This document shows, piece after piece, positions 13,680 through 22,507 of a stretch of 25,055 nucleotides of DNA. Source of the DNA: CAZSWS01 sp964610765. Its GTDB lineage: Bacteria; Bacteroidota; Bacteroidia; Bacteroidales; Tannerellaceae. Position numbers and translations under genes: made by a program. Location of the stretch: contig CAZSWS010000039.1 in assembly GCA_964610765.1 (NCBI GenBank), positions 1 to 25,055 of the forward strand, in the 5' to 3' direction. Position 1 is the first letter of the stretch, and each line of letters opens with the position of its first letter. The notes beneath the pieces are model-generated. The model was not told the origin of the DNA. It saw only the letters and a program-made list of their open reading frames with translations, and searched no databases.

Positions 13680-14726
13680 ATGGAGTTTTCCGCTGAACAA
13701 ATTGCCGCTCTTTTACATGGGAAAATAGAAGGTGAAAGCCAGATTAAGGTAAAAGGATTTTCTAAAATAGAAGAAGGCAAACCCGGAACGATTACGTTTC
13801 TCGCCAACCTAAAATATGAACATTATATCTACAGTACTGAAGCGAGTATTGTTTTGGTGAACAGCGACTTCACTCCTAGCTCCCCTATAAACACCACCTT
13901 AATTCGTGTAGAAAATGCATACGCTGCTTTAGCTGATTTGCTTAAACAGGTAGAGAGCGCCATGCCGCGTAAAACAGGTGTTTCTTCAACAGCATCTATC
14001 GCTGATTCTGCCAAATATGGAGAGAATTGCTACATAGGAGACTTTGCCTTTCTAGGCGAAAATGTAACCGTTGGTAAAAACTGTATGATTTACCCGTATG
14101 TATACATCGGCGACAATGTAACCATTGGTGACGATTGCATACTGTATCCTCATGCTACGATATATTACAACTGCCACGTAGGCAATAAGTGCATTATGCA
14201 TGCTGGAAGCGTGTTAGGAGCCGATGGATTTGGCTTTGCACCTAATGGTGCAGGATACGACAAAATTCCGCAACTAGGAAATGCTGTCATCAAAGACAAT
14301 GTAGAAATAGGTGCCAACACTACTATTGACCGTGCGGTAATGAACTCAACAGTTATTCATTCCGGAGCAAAACTGGACAACTTGATTCAGATAGGTCATA
14401 ATGTAGAAGTGGGTGAAAATACAGTCATGGCTGCACAAGTAGGTATAGCCGGATCAGTCAAAATAGGTAAACACTGTATGTTCGGAGGTCAAGCAGGACT
14501 AGCCGGACACATTACTATCGGAGATAATGTACAACTAGGAGCTCAGTCAGGTGTGATTAAGAGTATTGATAAACCAATTGCATTACTAGGGTCACCGGCT
14601 ATTCCGGCAAAAGACTTCTTCAAATCAAGTGCGGTATTTAGCAAACTACCGGAGGTCTCTAAAAAGCTGGCAAGGCTGGAAAGAGAGTTGGAGAAATTAA
14701 AAAACGAATTAAATAAAGAATTATAA
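13680..14726 (+). CDS. lpxD: UDP-3-O-acylglucosamine N-acyltransferase
   Basis: LpxD adds the second hydroxyacyl chain to glucosamine in lipid A synthesis, from acyl-ACP, as a trimer. The 348-residue protein has an N-terminal uridine-binding domain (1-100). A left-handed beta-helix of hexapeptide repeats follows (about 105-310, e.g. IGDNVTIGDDC, VEIGANTTID). The catalytic His lies in LIQIGHNVEV (about residue 240), and a helical C-terminus (LARLERELEKLKNEL) closes the protein. The gene starts the cluster lpxD-lpxC/fabZ-lpxA with 3- and 1-nt gaps. A weak -7-like CACTTTTG (13612-13619) is the only promoter hint. Confidence 0.96.
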   Translation: MEFSAEQIAALLHGKIEGESQIKVKGFSKIEEGKPGTITFLANLKYEHYIYSTEASIVLVNSDFTPSSPINTTLIRVENAYAALADLLKQVESAMPRKTGVSSTASIADSAKYGENCYIGDFAFLGENVTVGKNCMIYPYVYIGDNVTIGDDCILYPHATIYYNCHVGNKCIMHAGSVLGADGFGFAPNGAGYDKIPQLGNAVIKDNVEIGANTTIDRAVMNSTVIHSGAKLDNLIQIGHNVEVGENTVMAAQVGIAGSVKIGKHCMFGGQAGLAGHITIGDNVQLGAQSGVIKSIDKPIALLGSPAIPAKDFFKSSAVFSKLPEVSKKLARLERELEKLKNELNKEL

Positions 14727-14729
14727 TAT

Positions 14730-16109
14730 ATGCATAAGCAAAAAACACTTTCGAGTGCTTTCTCAATGGAGGGTAAAGGATTGCATACCGGATTAGATAT
14801 AAATATTCGCTTTAATCCTGCACCTGAAAACCATGGATATAAAATACAACGCATTGACCTCGAAGGTAAACCGATTATTGACGCTTTGGCTGAAAACGTA
14901 ACGAATACGCAGCGAGGAACAGTCTTATCGAAGGGAGAGGTGTCTGTTAGCACCGTAGAGCATGCTATGGCAGCATTATACGCATGGGGTGTTGACAACT
15001 GCTTGATAGAAGTAGATGCACCCGAATTTCCCATTATGGACGGTAGCGCTAAATTCTTTTCTGAAGAAATCAGCAAAGTAGGGGTGATTGAGCAAAATGC
15101 TCCACGTGACTACTACATTGTAAAGAAAAAAATAGAAATCACCGATGAGGAAACGGGCTCTTCACTTATTATCCTTCCGGATGATAATTTCAGCGTTAAC
15201 GTACTCATCTCGTTTGATTCGCCGGTGTTGGATAACCAATTCGCCACCATGTCTAATATTCGGGAGTTTCCTGAAGAAATAGCCGGAGCTCGTACATTTG
15301 TTTTCGTACGTGAAATAGAAGGTCTGCTAGAGAAAAACCTGATTAGAGGGGGTGATCTTGACAATGCTATTGTCATCTACGACAAGGAAATACCGCAAGA
15401 ATCGCTAAATAAACTATCGGATATGATGGAAGCTCCTCGCTTAAACAACCTGACACTAGGATATGTAAATAAGCTAGACTTCCCAAACGAACCGGCACGT
15501 CATAAACTAATTGATGTAATTGGAGATATTGCGCTGATTGGCAAACCTATCAAAGGTCGCATCATCGCTACACGACCGGGACATAAGATCAACAATCAGT
15601 TGGCAAGATGTATCCGCAAAGATATCAAAATGAATAGTGTCCAGGCACCGGTTTATATTTCAGACGAAACACCGATTATGGACATCAACCGCATCAAAGA
15701 GTTGCTACCGCACAGGTACCCTTTCCTAATGGTTGATAAAATCATAGAAATAGGGGGAGATTATATCGTAGGAGTCAAAAATGTATCTGTCAATGAACCA
15801 CACTTCCAAGGTCATTTCCCGCAAGAGCCGGTTATGCCGGGTGTGCTGCTAGTAGAAGCGATGGCACAAACCGGAGGTCTGCTGGTGCTTAACTCTGTTG
15901 ACGAACCGGAGCGTTACTCTACATATTTCATGAAGATAGACGGAGTGAAATTCCGTCAGAAAGTAGTTCCGGGTGATACACTTGTTTTCAGACTCGAACT
16001 AATTTCACCCATACGCCGTGGCATATCCACCATGAAAGGATATGTCTTTGTAGGAGAAAAAGTTGCTTGTGAAGCAGAATTTATGGCTCAAATAATAAAA
16101 AACAAATAA
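14730..16109 (+). CDS. lpxC/fabZ: Bifunctional LpxC deacetylase / FabZ hydroxyacyl-ACP dehydratase fusion
   Basis: The first part, about residues 1-300, is LpxC, the zinc amidase that deacetylates UDP-3-O-acyl-GlcNAc, the committed step of lipid A synthesis. Zinc ligands lie in STVEHAMAAL (His78) and in RHKLIDVIGDIALIG (His and Asp). The second part, from about 315 to 459, is FabZ, a hot-dog-fold dehydratase of fatty acid elongation. The catalytic His lies in HFQGHFPQEPVMPG and the Glu in LLVEAMAQTGG. A short linker joins them. The fusion is characteristic of Bacteroidota. It couples two enzymes competing for the same hydroxyacyl-ACP pool. It overlaps nothing; lpxA starts 1 nt after its stop. 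Confidence 0.97.
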   Translation: MHKQKTLSSAFSMEGKGLHTGLDINIRFNPAPENHGYKIQRIDLEGKPIIDALAENVTNTQRGTVLSKGEVSVSTVEHAMAALYAWGVDNCLIEVDAPEFPIMDGSAKFFSEEISKVGVIEQNAPRDYYIVKKKIEITDEETGSSLIILPDDNFSVNVLISFDSPVLDNQFATMSNIREFPEEIAGARTFVFVREIEGLLEKNLIRGGDLDNAIVIYDKEIPQESLNKLSDMMEAPRLNNLTLGYVNKLDFPNEPARHKLIDVIGDIALIGKPIKGRIIATRPGHKINNQLARCIRKDIKMNSVQAPVYISDETPIMDINRIKELLPHRYPFLMVDKIIEIGGDYIVGVKNVSVNEPHFQGHFPQEPVMPGVLLVEAMAQTGGLLVLNSVDEPERYSTYFMKIDGVKFRQKVVPGDTLVFRLELISPIRRGISTMKGYVFVGEKVACEAEFMAQIIKNK

Positions 16110-16110
16110 T

Positions 16111-16899
16111 ATGAGTAAGCTTTCACCCTTAGCTGTAATTAGCCCTGATGCAAAAATCGGTCAGAACGTCATAGTTGAACCGTTTGTTGTAATAGAAGGT
16201 GATGTTGAAATTGGCGATAATAGCCATATATATTCGAATGCCGTTATTTTAAATGGCGCAAGAATTGGAAGTGGATGTACAATCTGGTCGGGCGCAGTGA
16301 TTGGAGGAGAGCCACAAGATTTAAAATTCAAAGGAGAGAAATCGTTAGCCATCATAGGTAATAACACCATTATACGTGAGTATGTTACCGTAAACAGAGG
16401 TACAGCTGCCCGTGGACAAACAGTGGTAGGCAACAATTGTTTATTGATGGCTTATTCGCATATTGCACACGACTGTATCCTAAAAGATCACATCATTGTG
16501 GGTAATGCAACCCAATTGGCCGGCGAAGTTGAGATTGACGACTATGCAATCATCAGTGGAGGCTCATTGGTACATCAGTTCACACGTATATCCAAACATG
16601 TGATGATTCAAGGAGGCTCAAGGCTAGGTAAAGATATTCCGCCCTATACACTGATAGGTCGCGAACCGGTTACATATTGTGGTATAAATATCGTTGGTCT
16701 TCGTCGTCGCGGTTTTTCAGACAAGCAAGTCTACTTAATTCAAGACATCTATCGGACCTTATATACCCGTGGTTTGAATACGTCTGACGCGATTCATTCT
16801 ATAGAGAACGACTATGGGTCTACTGAAGAACGCGACCTAATCTTGAACTTTATCAAAAGCTCTAAACGAGGTATTGTACGTGGATCCATCGATGAATAA
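16111..16899 (+). CDS. lpxA: UDP-N-acetylglucosamine acyltransferase
   Basis: LpxA transfers a hydroxyacyl chain from ACP to UDP-GlcNAc, the first step of lipid A synthesis. The 262-residue protein is a left-handed beta-helix trimer with hexapeptide repeats through about residue 185. The catalytic motif AYSHIAHDC has His120 (E. coli His125), and a helical C-terminal domain follows (GLRRRGFSDKQVYLIQDIYR). The start is 1 nt after the fusion gene, so translational coupling is likely. It closes the operon; a terminator follows. Confidence 0.96.
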   Translation: MSKLSPLAVISPDAKIGQNVIVEPFVVIEGDVEIGDNSHIYSNAVILNGARIGSGCTIWSGAVIGGEPQDLKFKGEKSLAIIGNNTIIREYVTVNRGTAARGQTVVGNNCLLMAYSHIAHDCILKDHIIVGNATQLAGEVEIDDYAIISGGSLVHQFTRISKHVMIQGGSRLGKDIPPYTLIGREPVTYCGINIVGLRRRGFSDKQVYLIQDIYRTLYTRGLNTSDAIHSIENDYGSTEERDLILNFIKSSKRGIVRGSIDE

Positions 16900-16926
16900 A
16901 GCACTCACTAGTTATACAAAATAAAC

Positions 16927-16962
16927 AAAAGCCGGACTTGCTACTAAGTTCGGCTTTTCTAT
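16927..16962. terminator. Terminator after lpxA
   Basis: AAAAGCCGGACTT at 16927-16939 pairs with AAGTTCGGCTTTT at 16946-16958 over 13 bp, with one G-U pair and a 6-nt loop. TTTT lies within and after the right arm. It lies between convergent genes, and the A-run on the left would give a T-run on the minus strand, so it can act in both directions. Confidence 0.85.
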
Positions 16963-16995
16963 TACTATCAATGGATATAGTTGAATCGTTGCGGT

Positions 16996-17448
16996 TTAGA
17001 AAAAGCTTTTGCCAAAGAGGACAAGGTACATAACAACTACGTAGCGGCAGAACTTACCCACTAACATACTAGCTGATACCTTCAGCAGATTAGTGCGCAT
17101 CAGCCCTAAGGCAACTGCCATGATATCGCCCACAAAAGCGACGAAGCTAAAGACCGCAATATATGCCCCTTTGCCATTTAGCCAGTTTTGCATGCGTTCT
17201 ATCTTCCCTCGTTCTATCTTTAGATATTTTTCAATCCATTCAATCTTTCCCAATCTCCCCAAAAAATAGTTTGTCATTCCCCCCATCCAGTTACCTGCCG
17301 TTGCAATAAAAACACAAGGCCAGGGAAGTAGTCCCGCCAGTAATAATCCGGCAAAAACGATGTCTGAACTGAATGGCAGGATAGTCGCAGCCAAAAAGCA
17401 GGCTATGAACAGACCAATATATCCGTATTGTGCTAGAAACTCAAGCAT
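16996..17448 (-). CDS. YqaA-family small membrane protein (SNARE-associated/VTT-like)
   Basis: The likely product is 150 residues starting MLEFLAQYGYIG. It carries the YqaA signatures LAATILPFSSDIVFAGLLLAGL, GNWMGGMTNYFLGRLGKIEWIEKYL, and VGDIMAVALGLMR, a compact relative of DedA transporters (VTT domain). Its function is not established; DedA relatives move lipids across the membrane. A longer open frame begins at 17550. The upstream 34 codons lie inside the terminator-promoter region, and a strong promoter at 17474-17505 would start transcription near 17470, so the ATG at 17448 is preferred. It is convergent with lpxA. Confidence 0.85.
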   Translation of the reverse strand: MLEFLAQYGYIGLFIACFLAATILPFSSDIVFAGLLLAGLLPWPCVFIATAGNWMGGMTNYFLGRLGKIEWIEKYLKIERGKIERMQNWLNGKGAYIAVFSFVAFVGDIMAVALGLMRTNLLKVSASMLVGKFCRYVVVMYLVLFGKSFF

Positions 17449-17473
17449 GGCGTTTTTCTCAATGATTAAGGGG

Positions 17474-17505
17474 CAAAGATATACAGAAAGAGAAAAAGAG
17501 TGAAA
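17474..17505 (-). promoter_or_regulatory. Promoter for the YqaA-family gene
   Basis: Minus strand TTTC (17505-17502), 20 nt spacer and TATCTTTG (17481-17474, perfect -7). The start site would be near 17469, about 21 nt before the ATG at 17448. The -33 element lies in the stem of the preceding terminator. Confidence 0.65.
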
Positions 17506-17532
17506 TTTACCTACTACAGTTTCACTCTTTTC
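17490..17532 (-). terminator. Terminator of the T9SS operon
   Basis: AAAAGAGTGAAA at 17494-17505 pairs with TTTCACTCTTTT at 17520-17531, a 12-bp stem with a 14-nt loop. On the minus strand the right arm ends in TTTTTCTC. It lies 34 nt after the porN stop and would end the por transcript. Confidence 0.75.
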
Positions 17533-17565
17533 TATATTTCGAAAACACAAACCTCATATACTCCC

Positions 17566-18549
17566 TCAACGCATGGTACGCACACTCCGTTTAGGTGTTT
17601 TTCCCTTCGCACCTTTTTGGCTGGGAACGACTTGATCTTTTGAAGGTTTTCTCCACAAAGCCTCTTCAAACGCTTTTAGTTCATTTTCTATCCGTTCTTG
17701 CTCCATCTTCAGCGAATCGGGATTAGAAATATAAGCCTGAAGCGGAAGGTTCTTTGTATTTCCTACTTTGATAATTTCTCCATGATACAATCGCTTAGTA
17801 AAAAAATCATCTATCGAGTAAGTATGGGCATTATTCACAGCCGAAGTCATCAGGTAGGTATGCGCGATGTAAGGGCGAATAGACTCATAAGGCAGCCAAA
17901 ACATAGGTGTTTGCAACTCCACCTCATCTGTATAGTCCGGATAGCTTATCATTATAGGGCAAATAGCCAATACCTTAACACCATAAGACGAGCGAATTTC
18001 ATCGAAGTAATAGACCTCTTTGACATAATATTTCTTCACCAAGTCTGAAGGGATATCACTTTCGTTCACCACATACGTTGCAGGATCAGTACGCGATGTA
18101 CCCGGTAGCGAATCATATAAGATATGAAAGTTGTCTAACAGATACTTATAATCCATCCGATGCTCTTCAGCAAACGACTCATACCCGTCTAAATATTCAT
18201 AAGCTGCAATCTTGCCTTGACCAATAAGCTCAAATATCGTCGAAAAGAGATTCTTCTCTCCATTAGTAGGTCTTATCGGATAATAGAGCGAAGCATTTTC
18301 GTCCTTATTTAAATCCAGTTCTCTATATATCACCCGCATCCAACGCACTCTACCCATGTCCTTCTCTAACTGCTTGTTCCATTTTTGCTCACGCACGGAC
18401 AAATCATCCACCGCCGACTCTTTTTCTGCCTTTCGAAGGTCTTCACCCCGAATCAGTCGAGGAGTCCGCCGCTCTGCTTGTTGAGCTTCAACAGCCGAGA
18501 AAGTCAGCAGGGTAAATAAGGTAAATAGGATGAAATAAAATCGCCTCAT
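17566..18549 (-). CDS. porN: Type IX secretion protein PorN/GldN
   Basis: PorN forms, with the lipoprotein PorK, the periplasmic ring of the type IX secretion machine. The 327-residue protein has a signal peptide (MRRFYFILFTLFTLLTFSAVEA, cleavage near 22). A charged helical segment and the GldN domain with WMRVIYRELDLNKDENASLYYP, FSTIFELIGQGKIAAYEY, CPIMISYPDYTDEVELQTPMFWLPYE and FFTKRLYHGEIIKVGNTKN follow. The tail is long, basic and low in complexity. It is the last gene of the por operon, 11 nt after porM, and a terminator follows. Confidence 0.93.
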   Translation of the reverse strand: MRRFYFILFTLFTLLTFSAVEAQQAERRTPRLIRGEDLRKAEKESAVDDLSVREQKWNKQLEKDMGRVRWMRVIYRELDLNKDENASLYYPIRPTNGEKNLFSTIFELIGQGKIAAYEYLDGYESFAEEHRMDYKYLLDNFHILYDSLPGTSRTDPATYVVNESDIPSDLVKKYYVKEVYYFDEIRSSYGVKVLAICPIMISYPDYTDEVELQTPMFWLPYESIRPYIAHTYLMTSAVNNAHTYSIDDFFTKRLYHGEIIKVGNTKNLPLQAYISNPDSLKMEQERIENELKAFEEALWRKPSKDQVVPSQKGAKGKTPKRSVRTMR

Positions 18550-18560
18550 ATCGGTATAAA

Positions 18561-20123
18561 TTAATTGACAATAACTTCTATAGCCTGAGGTATTACACGC
18601 TCGATACCATCCGGACCTTTAGCCAGCACACGCGTGATATAGAATCGTTTTCCTCTGGGAAGGTTACGGATACGGTCTTTCTGTCGCTGCGTAAACGTAG
18701 CCCCTTGTGATGCTTCAGGCATGGCATTACCCATCGAATCGAAAAAGGTTAATTCAAAACTTAGCACGATATAATTTACTTTTAGCAAATCATCATCAAT
18801 AGCCGCCTGTATTCCATCTGCCTGAATAAGTGCCCGCTTACTAAACCGCCCCCCTCTGAACTTACGCACCAATCCATTTTCGTCTGTATATTCGATATAG
18901 GGAAGCGGATCAGGCAATGCGCGCACCTTAAAGGCTTGTTTAGCCATCTCAACACTTCTTCCGTCAGCCATACGTGCATGAACTGTCACGATAGCATCTG
19001 ATCCGGGAGTTGCCGGCTGAGCATTCCATAAGTCGCCCGTTTTACTCAATGTCCCATTCGTCATTGAAGCCGTCACATTTCCACTGGGAACACCCGGCAC
19101 AGCTATCTGTATAGGATTGTCATATCCGGCATATAACACGTTCATCAAGGTAGGAGCTACAGTTGCCGTAGGCTCTGTGACGTAATATTCACTTTCAAAG
19201 GGATATTGCTGAGGTCCATCTGCTCCGCTTAGCTCGATATATCCCTGAATAGGGAAACTCCCACTTGCGCCGGCTGTCACGCGGTACACGCCATTGTCTG
19301 CATCATTCAACGGATTGCCATTAATGACAATATGTGGTCTTTTAGTCGAATCGATAGCCGAGAGCACAATATTTGCCTCATAAGTCCCTCCACGCATCAC
19401 AATCTGACTATTCGGAACTACTTGAGCCACCACTTGATTGACACGATAGTCGCCCATATCAATACTGCTCAACAGATGAGACAATACTTCTCCTTCTGAA
19501 TATCGCACATCGCTTTGGAGTTTGGTGAGCAACGTGATAGAGGCAGCAACAGGCATATTTTCAAAAAGTGTATTTTCCCACGGCCTGTTCACTCCGTCTT
19601 TACGTGGCAACTTGGTATGAAGCATCTCTTCAATCACCTTTACCTTAGCCGGATTATTCACCATATCACTGACCAACACACGATAGTCTTCAATCGCTTT
19701 TTTAAGCTTTTTCCCTTGTCCGGTCACAGGGGCTAACATGACCTTCGAAGCCGCATCCAGATTGTCTTTATGTTTTATCTTCAGCGGATCTCCCTTTTTT
19801 CCGTCTGCCTCCCGAACAATCTGCACCTTTAAGTCCTGGATATAGTCCACCAGTTGATCTGATTGGTCTGCTATCTGACGACTCTTATCATACCACGTAA
19901 GGGCTTTTTCCGGATTACGGTCGTAATAAGCTGCCAGCTCACCCGAAATCAGCCTATTTCGATGGGTAGAACTTTCTATAGACGTTTGCAAACTATCTTC
20001 CACCAGTTCAAATCCATCCAACACCTCTGACGAGACATTGAGTGTCATCATAGCGATGAATACCAGATACATCAGGTTAATCATCTTTTGACGAGGCGAA
20101 TTGGGTTTATTTGCAAAAGCCAT
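18561..20123 (-). CDS. porM: Type IX secretion motor protein PorM/GldM
   Basis: PorM spans the inner membrane and periplasm and, with PorL, turns proton flow into work for T9SS. The 520-residue protein begins with a cytoplasmic stretch (AFANKPNSPRQKM). One transmembrane helix follows (about 15-33, MINLMYLVFIAMMTLNVS). The periplasmic D1 helical domain (about 35-220) and Ig-like D2-D4 domains (about 225-520) come next. The conserved C-terminus reads FTQRQKDRIRNLPRGKRFYI. Order and neighbours match the P. gingivalis and Flavobacterium loci. Start by ATG; 29 nt after porL. Confidence 0.95.
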   Translation of the reverse strand: MAFANKPNSPRQKMINLMYLVFIAMMTLNVSSEVLDGFELVEDSLQTSIESSTHRNRLISGELAAYYDRNPEKALTWYDKSRQIADQSDQLVDYIQDLKVQIVREADGKKGDPLKIKHKDNLDAASKVMLAPVTGQGKKLKKAIEDYRVLVSDMVNNPAKVKVIEEMLHTKLPRKDGVNRPWENTLFENMPVAASITLLTKLQSDVRYSEGEVLSHLLSSIDMGDYRVNQVVAQVVPNSQIVMRGGTYEANIVLSAIDSTKRPHIVINGNPLNDADNGVYRVTAGASGSFPIQGYIELSGADGPQQYPFESEYYVTEPTATVAPTLMNVLYAGYDNPIQIAVPGVPSGNVTASMTNGTLSKTGDLWNAQPATPGSDAIVTVHARMADGRSVEMAKQAFKVRALPDPLPYIEYTDENGLVRKFRGGRFSKRALIQADGIQAAIDDDLLKVNYIVLSFELTFFDSMGNAMPEASQGATFTQRQKDRIRNLPRGKRFYITRVLAKGPDGIERVIPQAIEVIVN

Positions 20124-20152
20124 AGCTTGTTTGACGAATATTTATTGATTAA

Positions 20153-21025
20153 TCACTCTGTTGTTTTGTTTCCTTCACCTGCCGGCGGGTTATTCGGCGC
20201 CTGATAGGGATTTGGGGATTGTTGAGGTTGGTAGTAGGGATTAGGCACATTGGGCATATTAATGGTCATCGCTTGCAGCAAACGCCCATATACATGGTTC
20301 AGTTGACCCAAAAGGTGTGCCATCCGTTCATTCTCCGCACGAAACAGCGAACTATCTGTTACAGCTCCGTCATACATCCCTCGGATATGACTCAACCCAC
20401 TGTTGATATGTTCCATATTCTCCATCTGCGAACTAGCCCCTTTCAGCTGTAATTCATAGAGGGCATTTAATCCTTTGATATTTTCATTCAGTTGCTCTAA
20501 ATAGGTCTGTGTTGCTTCAGTCAAGTCAGCCATTTTGGTTATTTGCGAAGCAGCGTCATTCAATCGGTGAATGCTTTCACTCATTGACTCGGCATCTCCT
20601 TCATTAACTATCGTCTGAGGAGATTCACCAACAAACCCCGCTCCGGCTACTGCTGCATGCATTTCTTTGCCTGCACGTACAGAATTACCACCTTCCACGG
20701 CTGCATACAGACCACTATCAGTCCCTTTAGACTGTTCAAAATCCGGTCTGTCTAATGGGTTTTTTGATTTTAAAACCGGAAAAACCTCTTCCCAGTTATA
20801 TTCCATGGTAGGACGCTCAAAGCCAAAAATAAAAAACACAAAAGCCTCGAAGGTCATCGCCACACTGATAATGGTGGTAGCATAGGGGAAATGAATAATT
20901 TTAAGCATCACACCCAAAATAATAACCGATGCACCCCAACTATAACAGAAGTTGAGTATTCTTCTTCCCTTTTGACTGGCTAGAAACATCTCAACCCTAT
21001 TTTTATATCTTTTATATGTACCCAT
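20153..21025 (-). CDS. porL: Type IX secretion motor protein PorL/GldL
   Basis: PorL is the inner-membrane partner of PorM in the proton-driven T9SS motor. The 290-residue protein has two transmembrane helices at about 27-45 and 50-70. Lys42 in MLKIIHF and Glu60 in MTFEAFVFF sit at the positions of the functionally essential Lys27/Glu49 of Flavobacterium GldL. The loop then enters a long cytoplasmic tail of coiled-coil character (about 135-255). A low-complexity Pro/Asn/Gln-rich end (NPYYQPQQSPNPYQAPNNPP) closes the protein. No motif is damaged. Confidence 0.93.
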   Translation of the reverse strand: MGTYKRYKNRVEMFLASQKGRRILNFCYSWGASVIILGVMLKIIHFPYATTIISVAMTFEAFVFFIFGFERPTMEYNWEEVFPVLKSKNPLDRPDFEQSKGTDSGLYAAVEGGNSVRAGKEMHAAVAGAGFVGESPQTIVNEGDAESMSESIHRLNDAASQITKMADLTEATQTYLEQLNENIKGLNALYELQLKGASSQMENMEHINSGLSHIRGMYDGAVTDSSLFRAENERMAHLLGQLNHVYGRLLQAMTINMPNVPNPYYQPQQSPNPYQAPNNPPAGEGNKTTE

Positions 21026-21056
21026 CTCTTTCCCTGTTAGTAATTATCTGACTGCA

Positions 21057-22487
21057 TCATTTTCTCCGTTTGTTATCTAAAAAATCCACATGCGTACGTA
21101 CGCAGCGAAAACCGATATATGAACGTGTTTCATTTTGATATTCATACGAACGCATGTCTGAACGTATAAATTGAGAGATATCTTTCCACGACCCACCTCT
21201 AACCACTTTCTTTTTCATGTCGTAGCGATCTTCCGTAGCTGCGTGATAGTTCAAGACAGGATTCATATCGCCCATCCTACTGGGACCGGACTCAAGAAAG
21301 GTAGTGGAAGTCCACTCAGACACATTGCCGGCCATATCATAGAGTCCAAACTCATTGGGGGGATAGATAGCAACTCGCGAAGTAATCAAATGCCCATCTT
21401 CCGTATAGTTTCCTTCGCCCGGCTTAAAATTAGCCATAAAGCATCCTTTCTCAGTCTGCAATCCGTCCGTTGCCCAAGGGTATACATTTTCTGAATTCCC
21501 GGCTCGGGCGGCATACTCCCACTCTCCTTCAGTAGGTAGTCGAAATGGCTCAATCACCATTCCTGCCGGCAGTTTAATAAATCGTTTATACTGTTCTGTC
21601 CGCCAAGCGCAAAATGCCGTAGCAGCCTCCCACGACACGCCCACCACCGGATAATCGTCATATCCGGCATGCGTAAAATACATGCGTAAATAAGGCTCAT
21701 TCATCGAATTATCAAAGTCATTCACCCATACCGTTTCATCCGGATAGATATAGGCAATGCGCGTATGCAAAAAGTCCCAAGGTCCTGAACGGGGTCGTGT
21801 GATTGTTTCGTTCACCACGTTCCCGTTGTCATCTACATAAGCCGTATCTTTAGCTATCATCACCACTTTTTGCAGGTCTACTTCCTTGTCCGTATTCCGC
21901 TCTCTCGCCGTAGGGTCCATACTGTTTTCACGTAAAGCAGCTGCCGCATGGTCATACCATTCATAGCGATAGACCATTTGTTTGGGGTCTAGCTTTTTCT
22001 CTCCTGTCACCGGATTAGTTATGTACAGGCTTTCTATCGCTCGTTCTTCTTCTTCCGAAGCCCGCTTCCAAGGGATGGGCTGCGACCAGTCCAGATGAGG
22101 AGTGACCGGTTCACCGTATTTATCTTCTGTTATTTTGAAAAACTCATTCCCTCCATACCGAGGATCTGCCAATCGTTCACGAATGATGGAATCGCGCACC
22201 CAATAAACAAATTGCCGGTATTTAGCATTGGTTACTTCTGTATCGTCCATCCAAAAACTACTGACCGAAACTCCTTTTGTATCTGCCTCCAAGCCCCACA
22301 GGCTATCTTCTTCTGCCGGTCCCATGTGGATAGAGCCTCTTTTCACCAAGACCATTCCATAAGGGTCAGGCTCTTTAAACAGCACATTCCGCGTGCCGAC
22401 CAGCTCGCCACTCGCTCCGCTCATTCCTATTTGTCTGCACGAAAGGCAAAACAGGGTTATTATCAGTAGGAATAATGCTTTTTTCAT
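21057..22487 (-). CDS. porK: Type IX secretion lipoprotein PorK/GldK
   Basis: PorK is an outer-membrane lipoprotein that builds the 50-nm-scale ring of T9SS with PorN. The 476-residue protein has a lipoprotein signal ending FCLSC (Cys17). An FGE-sulfatase-like fold follows (about 40-465) with VKRGSIHMG, FWMDDTEVTNAKYRQFVYW, PVVGVSWEAATAFCAWR, RLPTEGEWEYAARAG, LYDMAGNVSEW and VVRGGSWKD. The fold resembles formylglycine-generating enzymes, but no paired catalytic cysteines of those enzymes are recognisable. PorK is taken as structural. It is the second gene of the operon, 20 nt after porP and 31 nt before porL. Confidence 0.93.
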   Translation of the reverse strand: MKKALFLLIITLFCLSCRQIGMSGASGELVGTRNVLFKEPDPYGMVLVKRGSIHMGPAEEDSLWGLEADTKGVSVSSFWMDDTEVTNAKYRQFVYWVRDSIIRERLADPRYGGNEFFKITEDKYGEPVTPHLDWSQPIPWKRASEEEERAIESLYITNPVTGEKKLDPKQMVYRYEWYDHAAAALRENSMDPTARERNTDKEVDLQKVVMIAKDTAYVDDNGNVVNETITRPRSGPWDFLHTRIAYIYPDETVWVNDFDNSMNEPYLRMYFTHAGYDDYPVVGVSWEAATAFCAWRTEQYKRFIKLPAGMVIEPFRLPTEGEWEYAARAGNSENVYPWATDGLQTEKGCFMANFKPGEGNYTEDGHLITSRVAIYPPNEFGLYDMAGNVSEWTSTTFLESGPSRMGDMNPVLNYHAATEDRYDMKKKVVRGGSWKDISQFIRSDMRSYEYQNETRSYIGFRCVRTHVDFLDNKRRK

Positions 22488-22507
22488 ATATTTCTATTCT
22501 TTCCTTT

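Noticed and set aside
17449..17550. N-terminal extension of the YqaA-family protein
   Set aside because: The extra 34 codons overlap the operon terminator and the promoter, show no family similarity, and would lie mostly upstream of the inferred transcript start.
21057..22487. Formylglycine-generating enzyme (sulfatase maturation)
   Set aside because: Only the fold signature is shared. The lipoprotein signal, the operon context and lack of recognisable paired catalytic cysteines fit PorK.
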